DNA of 9,850 nt, taken from positions 1-9,850 of the forward strand of contig JACCZI010000120.1 in NCBI GenBank assembly GCA_013696015.1, read 5' to 3'. The notes beneath the pieces are model-generated. The model saw only the letters and a program-made list of their open reading frames with translations. It did no database searches and was not told the origin of the DNA. Shown here piece after piece: positions 5,649 to 9,850 of this stretch. A program made the position numbers and the translations under genes. The stretch comes from Nocardioidaceae bacterium (GTDB lineage Bacteria > Actinomycetota > Actinomycetes > Propionibacteriales > Nocardioidaceae). Numbering within the stretch: position 1 is the first letter of the stretch; every line of letters begins with the position of its first letter.

Positions 5649-5680
5649 TCGAGGTGCGGCCTGTGTGCAGTCGTCTCCCC

Positions 5681-5686
5681 TAGGGT
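5681..5686 (+). promoter_or_regulatory. Possible -10 element of the PAP2/kinase gene
   Basis: TAGGGT lies 36 nt before the GTG at 5723, which would give a leader of roughly 30 nt. AGGA (5712-5715), 7 nt before the GTG, is a modest ribosome binding site. The evidence is the hexamer and its position only. Confidence 0.35.
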
Positions 5687-5722
5687 GAACACTCCGTCCG
5701 CACGACCCGACAGGACCCGTCT

Positions 5723-7315
5723 GTGCCCCTCGACCCCGGTCGCGTCCGGCCCCGCGCGGCGAGCCGCTGGTGGGGCGCGGTCACGGTGATGTCCGTGGGT
5801 TTCGCGCTGCTGGCCGCGGGCATCGCGACCCCGTGGGAGCCGCTGCTCGACGTCGACACCACCGTCGCAACCGAAGCGTACGAGCGCGTCATCGGCCACT
5901 CCGGCACCATCACGATGCTACGAGTCGTCGCCGCGGCAGCCAGCCCTGAGGTGTTCCGCCTCCTCCTGCTGGGCGCAGCGGTGTTCCTCATCCGCCGCCG
6001 GGCACTGCGGCTGTGCCTGTGGGTCGTCGTGACCATCGTGGTCGAGGCAGCCCTGGCCGTCGGGCTCAAGCGCGTCTTCGACCGGTCACGCCCGCTCTGG
6101 GACGACCCGATCACCACGGTCGGCGGTTTCTCGTTCCCGTCGGGGCACGCGGCCGGTGGCGGGATGTTCGCCGTGACGGCCGTGCTGTTGGCGGTCACCA
6201 CCATGCAGCGCAGCAGGCTCCGCTCGGCGGTGTGCGCGCTGGCCGTGGCTGCGGGCGTTGCGGCTGGACTGGACCGCGTGCTGCTGGGCGTCCACTACGT
6301 CTCCGACGTCGTTGCGGGCTGGCTGCTCGGTGCCGCCGTGGTGTCGGCCGCCTGGGTCTTGGTGGTGCGTCCGGCCATCTGGACACCACCAACCTTGACC
6401 GAGCGTCCGGGTCCGCAACCTTCTCGTTTCGCGGTGATCGCCAACCCGCTGCGGGTGGCGGACATGCCTGCGTTCCGCCATTCGGTGGTCGCGGCCGCTG
6501 GTCGGTGGGGATGGGAACCGCCGCTGTGGCTGGAGACGGAGGCCGACGACAACGGCATCGGCATGGCCGAGCAGGCGCTGCTCGCCGACGTACAGATGGT
6601 GCTGGTGGTGGGAGGTGACGGCACCGTACGCGTGGTGTGCTCGGAGCTGGCCCGCACCGGGGTGGCCGTCGGCGTTGTGCCGCTGGGCACCGGCAACCTG
6701 CTGGCGCGCAACCTCGGCCTGCCGCTGAATCCCGCTGACGCGGTCGAGGTCGCTCTGAGCGGGCAGGACCGCGCTGTCGACGTCGTGGAGGTGACCGGCG
6801 ACGACCTGACCGAAACCTGCTTCACCGTCATGGCCGGGCTCGGCCTGGACGCCGCGATCATGGCCGGCGCACCCGATCAGCTCAAGGCGCGCATGGGGTG
6901 GCCGGCGTACGTCGTCTCCGCGCTTCGCCAACTAAGGCACCCTGCGACGTGGGTGGAGGTCAGCGTCGACGGCTCCCCGCCGGTACGCCGGAAGGTGCGC
7001 ACTGTGGTTATCGGCAATGTGGGGTCGCTGCAGGCGAGGATCCCGCTGCTCCCGGACGCCCTGATCGACGACGGGCGCCTCGACGTGGTGGTGATCGCGC
7101 CACAACACACGGTGGGATGGCTGCGACTGGCGTTGCGTGTCCTGCGTCGGACCCGGCGCACCGACGAGCGGCTGGACCGGATGACCGGCCGCCGGGTCAG
7201 CATCCAGGCCGACAAGCCCCTGCTGCGCCAGCTCGACGGGGACCCGGTCGGCGAGGGCCGCGAGCTCAACGCCGAGGTCCTGGCCGGAACGCTGCTGGTG
7301 CGTGTCCCCCGCTGA
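5723..7315 (+). CDS. Bifunctional PAP2 phosphatase / diacylglycerol kinase-family fusion
   Basis: This 530-residue protein joins two lipid enzymes of opposite direction. Residues 1-220 are a multi-pass PAP2 (type 2 phosphatidic acid phosphatase) domain. Its catalytic signatures are K116...R123-P124 (KX6RP), PSGH at 139-142, and R185...H191...D195 in DRVLLGVHYVSD. In the last motif Asp replaces the more usual Ser before Arg. Residues about 233-530 are a soluble DAGK/LCB5 lipid kinase domain with FAVIANP (236-242), the nucleotide loop GGDGT (297-301), LGTGN (321-325), and the C-terminal LDGDPV (504-509). The fusion is in frame with no stop or frameshift. A PAP2 domain would make diacylglycerol (or dephosphorylate undecaprenyl or other isoprenoid phosphates), and the kinase would phosphorylate a lipid. 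The substrates cannot be read from sequence. GTG 5723 is supported by AGGA 7 nt upstream. It is monocistronic, divergent from serS and convergent with the DUF4446 gene. Confidence 0.94.
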   Translation: MPLDPGRVRPRAASRWWGAVTVMSVGFALLAAGIATPWEPLLDVDTTVATEAYERVIGHSGTITMLRVVAAAASPEVFRLLLLGAAVFLIRRRALRLCLWVVVTIVVEAALAVGLKRVFDRSRPLWDDPITTVGGFSFPSGHAAGGGMFAVTAVLLAVTTMQRSRLRSAVCALAVAAGVAAGLDRVLLGVHYVSDVVAGWLLGAAVVSAAWVLVVRPAIWTPPTLTERPGPQPSRFAVIANPLRVADMPAFRHSVVAAAGRWGWEPPLWLETEADDNGIGMAEQALLADVQMVLVVGGDGTVRVVCSELARTGVAVGVVPLGTGNLLARNLGLPLNPADAVEVALSGQDRAVDVVEVTGDDLTETCFTVMAGLGLDAAIMAGAPDQLKARMGWPAYVVSALRQLRHPATWVEVSVDGSPPVRRKVRTVVIGNVGSLQARIPLLPDALIDDGRLDVVVIAPQHTVGWLRLALRVLRRTRRTDERLDRMTGRRVSIQADKPLLRQLDGDPVGEGRELNAEVLAGTLLVRVPR

Positions 7316-7343
7316 GCCCGACCTCGCGCGGGTGATGGGGCCG

Positions 7344-7754
7344 TCAGGCGTTGGCGCGCGCGTAGCCGATCGCCTCGGACTCCTCGGGTGACAGCTGGGC
7401 GTCGCATGACCAGCCGGCGACATTCTTGGCGTATGTGCGGGCGTCACTGCGGCCGTGGATCGAGGTCAGCACCACGCCGTTGCCGCCGTCGTCGAGCAGC
7501 GCCATCGACCAGGAGAGGTGCCCGCCCATGTCACCGAAGGCGTCGTAGCGCACCACCGCGAGATGCCGCAGCGTCTCGGCTGCGTCAGCGCGCAGCCGCT
7601 CGACCTCGTCGCGCAGTGCGCCGAGGTCGGCCGGTACGGCGCCGGCCTTACCCGACCGCCGCGTGCCGGACCCGGAACGGCGTATGGCGACCAGCGCTGC
7701 GGTGGTGCCGCTCAACGCCAGCACCAGCGCGATGACAGCCAAGGTGAGCGCCAT
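7344..7754 (-). CDS. DUF4446 family membrane-anchored protein
   Basis: This 136-residue protein has one N-terminal transmembrane helix (about 3-24), a basic linker (RRSGSGTRRSGK), a short coiled-coil segment (about 42-63, LGALRDEVERLRADAAETLRHL), and a C-terminal domain with the DUF4446 core: VVRYDAFGDMGGHLSWSMALLDDGGNGVVLTSIHGRSDARTYAK. The C-terminus, SPEESEAIGYARA, is also typical. The function is unknown. The predicted topology is a short N-terminus outside and the domain in the cytoplasm, from the positive charges after the helix. I chose ATG 7754 because TACGGT ends 7 nt before it (leaderless) and the helix begins there; the open frame above it lies antisense to larB. It is divergent from larB with only 37 bp between the starts, and convergent with the PAP2/kinase gene. 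I do not see evidence that it works in nickel cofactor synthesis. Confidence 0.9.
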   Translation of the reverse strand: MALTLAVIALVLALSGTTAALVAIRRSGSGTRRSGKAGAVPADLGALRDEVERLRADAAETLRHLAVVRYDAFGDMGGHLSWSMALLDDGGNGVVLTSIHGRSDARTYAKNVAGWSCDAQLSPEESEAIGYARANA

Positions 7755-7761
7755 GGGGGAG

Positions 7762-7784
7762 ACCGTACCCACCGGCGCTAGATT
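7762..7784. promoter_or_regulatory. Back-to-back leaderless promoters of the DUF4446 gene and larB
   Basis: On the minus strand TACGGT (7767-7762) ends 7 nt before ATG 7754. On the plus strand TAGATT (7779-7784) ends 7 nt before GTG 7792. The two -10 boxes are 11 bp apart and point away from each other, so each would place its -35 region over the other's start site. Neither gene has a Shine-Dalgarno. The placement is seen directly; the mutual exclusion of polymerases is inferred. Confidence 0.6.
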
Positions 7785-7791
7785 CGCCCTC

Positions 7792-8487
7792 GTGACGGTG
7801 CCGACGCCTGAGCAAAGGTTCACCGACCTAGGTTTCGCGCGCCTCGACACCGACCGGGCCGCGCGCACCGGCGATCCCGAGGTCGTCTTCGGGCAGGGGA
7901 AGTCACCGGTCCAGGTCGTCGAGTTGCTCACGCGGCTACGGGAACACCACCCGGACCGGGCCGTTCTCGCCACCCGGGTGGGCGCAGATGCTCGGGCCGC
8001 CGTCCAGGCCGCCATCGCCGAAGCAGTCGTGGACGAGGTCGCCGCGACCGTCGTTCTCGGGTCGCCGCCCCCGCCGCGGGGCACGGTCTGTGTGGTGTCG
8101 GCCGGCACGTCCGATGCCGCTGTGGCCCGCGAGGCCGCCACCACCGCATCGGTCCACGGTGCCGGCGTCACCTCCATCTGCGACGTCGGGGTCGCCGGGC
8201 TGCACCGGCTGCTGGCGGTCCAGGAGCAGCTGACCACCGCCGACTGCCTCGTCGTCGTTGCCGGCATGGAGGGGGCCCTGCCAAGCGTCGTGGGCGGCCT
8301 CACCGGGGTGCCGCTCGTCGCGGTGCCCACCAGCGTGGGGTACGGCGCCTCCTTCGGCGGGATCGCTGCGCTGCTGGCGATGCTGAACTCCTGCGCTCCG
8401 GGCGTCACCGTCGTCAACATCGACAACGGCTATGGCGCCGGCGTCTTCGCTGCCCGGGTGGCTCGCCGGGCCGGTCGACATCCGTGA
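7792..8487 (+). CDS. larB: Nickel-pincer cofactor biosynthesis protein LarB
   Basis: LarB carboxylates the pyridinium ring of nicotinic acid adenine dinucleotide and hydrolyses its phosphoanhydride, giving pyridinium-3,5-biscarboxylic acid mononucleotide, the first step to the nickel-pincer nucleotide. The protein has 231 residues. The N-terminal third holds LGFARLDTDRAARTGDPEVV and GQGKSP (33-39 region). The C-terminal PurE/AIR-carboxylase-like domain (about 97-225) shows VSAGTSDAAVA (102-112), CDVGVAGLHRL (130-140), VVAGMEGALPSVVGGL (155-170) and PTSVGYGASFGGIAALLAMLNSCAPGVTVVNIDNGYGAG (179-217, split by the family into loop and strand). C201 in LNSCAPG probably corresponds to the cysteine that attacks the pyridinium ring in Lactobacillus LarB (from memory). 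GTG 7792 follows TAGATT by 7 nt; GTG 7798 is an alternative. It overlaps larC by 4 bp (GTGA), so the two are translationally coupled. Confidence 0.95.
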   Translation: MTVPTPEQRFTDLGFARLDTDRAARTGDPEVVFGQGKSPVQVVELLTRLREHHPDRAVLATRVGADARAAVQAAIAEAVVDEVAATVVLGSPPPPRGTVCVVSAGTSDAAVAREAATTASVHGAGVTSICDVGVAGLHRLLAVQEQLTTADCLVVVAGMEGALPSVVGGLTGVPLVAVPTSVGYGASFGGIAALLAMLNSCAPGVTVVNIDNGYGAGVFAARVARRAGRHP

Positions 8488-9650
8488 TCGGCTGGCTCGA
8501 CTGCTCCTCCGGCGTCAGCGGTGACATGCTGCTCGGTGCGCTGGTCGGGAGCGGGGTGCCGATCGAGGTCCTCGACACCGCGATCCAGGCGGTGACACCG
8601 GAGCCGATTCGAGTGCGCGCCGAGGCCGTGACACGAGGCGGCCTGGCCGCGACCCTGGTCCACGTCGAAGTGGCCGACACTACGACGCGGCGTACGTGGT
8701 CCGACGTCCGCGGCGTGCTGGAGGCCGCCGACCTGCCGCCAGCCGTGCGAACGCCGGCGCTGAGCTGCTTCGCGGCCCTGGCGCGGGCGGAGGCCACGGT
8801 GCACGGCACCACCCCGGACGAGGTCCACTTCCATGAGGTCGGAGCTCTCGACGCCATCGCAGACGTCGTCGGGGTCTGCGCCGGACTCGCCCATCTCGGC
8901 CTGGACAGTCTCACCTGCTCGACGGTGTCTCTCGGTGGCGGCTTCGTCAGCGTCGGGCACGGCCGGCTCCCGGTCCCCCCGCCGGCTGTAGTCGAGCTGC
9001 TGCGCGGCCTGCCGTCGGTCGGCGGGCCGGTCGAGGCGGAGCTGGCGACGCCTACCGGTGCAGCGCTGGTCGCCACCCATGCCACAGGGTTCGGCTCGCA
9101 ACCCGCCATGCTGGTCGACGCGGTAGGGGTCGGTGCCGGCGGTCGCGACCTCGACGGCTCGGCCAACGTGGTGCGGCTGCTGCTCGGTCGAACGGTGGCA
9201 GGCGCCGCTCCTTCGCCGGAGCTCGTGCTCGAGGCCAACGTGGACGACCTGGACCCACGCCTGTGGCCGACGGTCCTCGAGCTGCTGTTGGCTGCCGGCG
9301 CCTCCGACGCATGGCTCACCCCGATCCTGATGAAGAAGGGCCGCCCGGCGCACACCTTGTCGGTGCTGGTCGCAGCACACTGCCGGACGGCTGTGCTCGA
9401 TGTCGTCTTCGCCGAGACCACCACGATCGGGCTGCGCTCGTACGAGGTCGACAAGCTCGCGCTGGAGCGCACGGAGCGCACTGTCGAGATCGACGGGCAC
9501 GCGCTGCGGGTCAAACTGGCGTCGTACGCGGGCAAGGTCGTCAACGCCCAACCGGAGTACGACGACGTCGCCGCCGTGGCGCAGGCGACGGGGCGGCCGC
9601 TGAAGTCGGTGTTGACGCAAGCGGGTGCCCTGGCCCGCGTGCTCGGGTGA
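8484..9650 (+). CDS. larC: Nickel-pincer cofactor nickel insertase LarC (single uninterrupted ORF)
   Basis: LarC is the CTP-dependent cyclometallase that inserts nickel into the bis-thiocarboxylated pyridinium mononucleotide made by LarB and LarE, forming the finished cofactor. The 388 residues cover both halves of the family: the LarC1 part with DCSSGVSGDMLLGAL (6-20), EVHFHEVGALDAIADVVG (113-130), GRLPVPPPA and ELATPTGAALV (186-195); and the LarC2 part with EANVDDLDPRLWPTVLELLLAAGASDAW (250-277), TPILMKKGRP (279-288), ETTTIGLR and PLKSVL near the end. In Lactobacillus plantarum larC is split into larC1 and larC2 joined by a programmed frameshift; here the junction (about residues 235-250) is in one frame. 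The GTG start overlaps the larB stop, with no separate Shine-Dalgarno. No larE or larA homologue follows within the window. Confidence 0.95.
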   Translation: MIGWLDCSSGVSGDMLLGALVGSGVPIEVLDTAIQAVTPEPIRVRAEAVTRGGLAATLVHVEVADTTTRRTWSDVRGVLEAADLPPAVRTPALSCFAALARAEATVHGTTPDEVHFHEVGALDAIADVVGVCAGLAHLGLDSLTCSTVSLGGGFVSVGHGRLPVPPPAVVELLRGLPSVGGPVEAELATPTGAALVATHATGFGSQPAMLVDAVGVGAGGRDLDGSANVVRLLLGRTVAGAAPSPELVLEANVDDLDPRLWPTVLELLLAAGASDAWLTPILMKKGRPAHTLSVLVAAHCRTAVLDVVFAETTTIGLRSYEVDKLALERTERTVEIDGHALRVKLASYAGKVVNAQPEYDDVAAVAQATGRPLKSVLTQAGALARVLG

Positions 9651-9666
9651 CCACTCCCCCGCCAAC

Positions 9667-9672
9667 TAGCCT
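9667..9672 (+). promoter_or_regulatory. -10 element of the downstream secreted protein gene (leaderless)
   Basis: TAGCCT ends 6 nt before the ATG at 9679 and no Shine-Dalgarno is present. It suggests the last gene has its own promoter in the 28-bp gap rather than only extending the larBC message. Confidence 0.5.
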
Positions 9673-9678
9673 TGCGGC

Positions 9679-9850
9679 ATGCCCCTTTCCCGGCCGCGCG
9701 CTCCCGTGCGGCTGCTCGTGCGGGTGCTGCTGGTGGGGGCGGCGCTGCTCGCGGGAGGCGCTGTCATCATCGGCCCCACGCTCGGACCGGCGGTAGCCGC
9801 AACCTCGGCCGCACCGGTGCCCGTGGTCCTGGTCGGCGCCACCGGGCTGC
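9679..9850 (+). CDS. Secreted protein, 5' part only
   Basis: The first 57 residues of a protein that runs off the window. A basic n-region (R5, R7, R11, R15) is followed by a hydrophobic stretch from about residue 12 to 40, then PAVA-ATSAAP, a plausible signal peptidase site after A40. The mature part would begin with an Ala/Pro-rich piece and PVPVVLVGATGL, a hydrophobic strand followed by a Gly. This opening reminds me of large actinobacterial secreted or membrane proteins of the alkaline-phosphatase-like fold, but too little is present to assign a family. ATG 9679 is supported by TAGCCT 6 nt upstream. It lies 28 bp after larC on the same strand; whether it is linked to nickel metabolism cannot be judged. 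Confidence 0.75.
   Translation, partial: MPLSRPRAPVRLLVRVLLVGAALLAGGAVIIGPTLGPAVAATSAAPVPVVLVGATGL

Noticed and set aside
7316..7343. Possible terminator between the PAP2/kinase and DUF4446 stop codons
   Set aside because: Only a 4-bp CCCG/CGGG pairing is visible in the 28-bp gap, too weak to call.
8414..9665. Two long minus-strand open frames opposite larC (376 and 411 codons)
   Set aside because: Their products are Arg/Ser/Thr/Gln/His-rich without recognisable domains, and larC on the other strand is an intact conserved gene. High GC content explains the open frames.
9651..9678. Possible terminator after larC
   Set aside because: No inverted repeat of useful length is present in the 28 bp before the next gene.

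Overview
The window is about 9.85 kb of compact, high-GC DNA with strong G/C third-position bias and frequent GTG starts. It looks like a chromosomal segment of an actinomycete (class Actinomycetes). Supporting this are a GTP-type PEP carboxykinase, a bacterial proteasome activator (Bpa/PafE, confined to actinobacteria with a 20S proteasome), a TB7.3-like single-domain biotinyl protein, a PAP2-diacylglycerol kinase fusion, and several starts preceded by TANNNT at leaderless distance. I cannot name a genus. I see no phage genes, transposase, CRISPR array or defence island.

Layout. 1-797 (+): 3' part of pckG. 798-920: gene-free, with a perfect 14-bp inverted repeat and three copies of an 11-bp motif. 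918-1921 (-): tRNA-Ser(GCU), a small two-helix membrane protein with a PH-like tail, tRNA-Ser(UGA) and a 72-residue biotin/lipoyl carrier. 1988-3574 (+): a zeta-crystallin-type quinone oxidoreductase and bpa. 3583-5636 (-): a Cof-type HAD phosphatase coupled by a 4-bp overlap to serS, which is the upstream gene. 5723-7315 (+): the PAP2-diacylglycerol kinase fusion. 7344-7754 (-): a DUF4446 membrane protein. 7792-9650 (+): larB and larC, overlapping by 4 bp. 9679-end (+): the start of a secreted protein.

Functional links. larB-larC encode two of the three enzymes that make the nickel-pincer nucleotide cofactor; larE and the user enzyme are not in view. Two tRNA-Ser genes lie a few kb from serS on the same strand, so much of the serine-decoding equipment is clustered. 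Most other genes are housekeeping or stand-alone. The strongest regulatory pattern is a TANNNT hexamer ending 6-7 nt before the start codon of bpa, serS, the DUF4446 gene, larB and the last gene, which predicts leaderless mRNAs. The DUF4446 and larB promoters overlap back to back in 37 bp. I did not find an evidently undescribed system; the least explained items are the repeat cluster at 815-898, the PAP2/kinase fusion and the larB/DUF4446 promoter pair.
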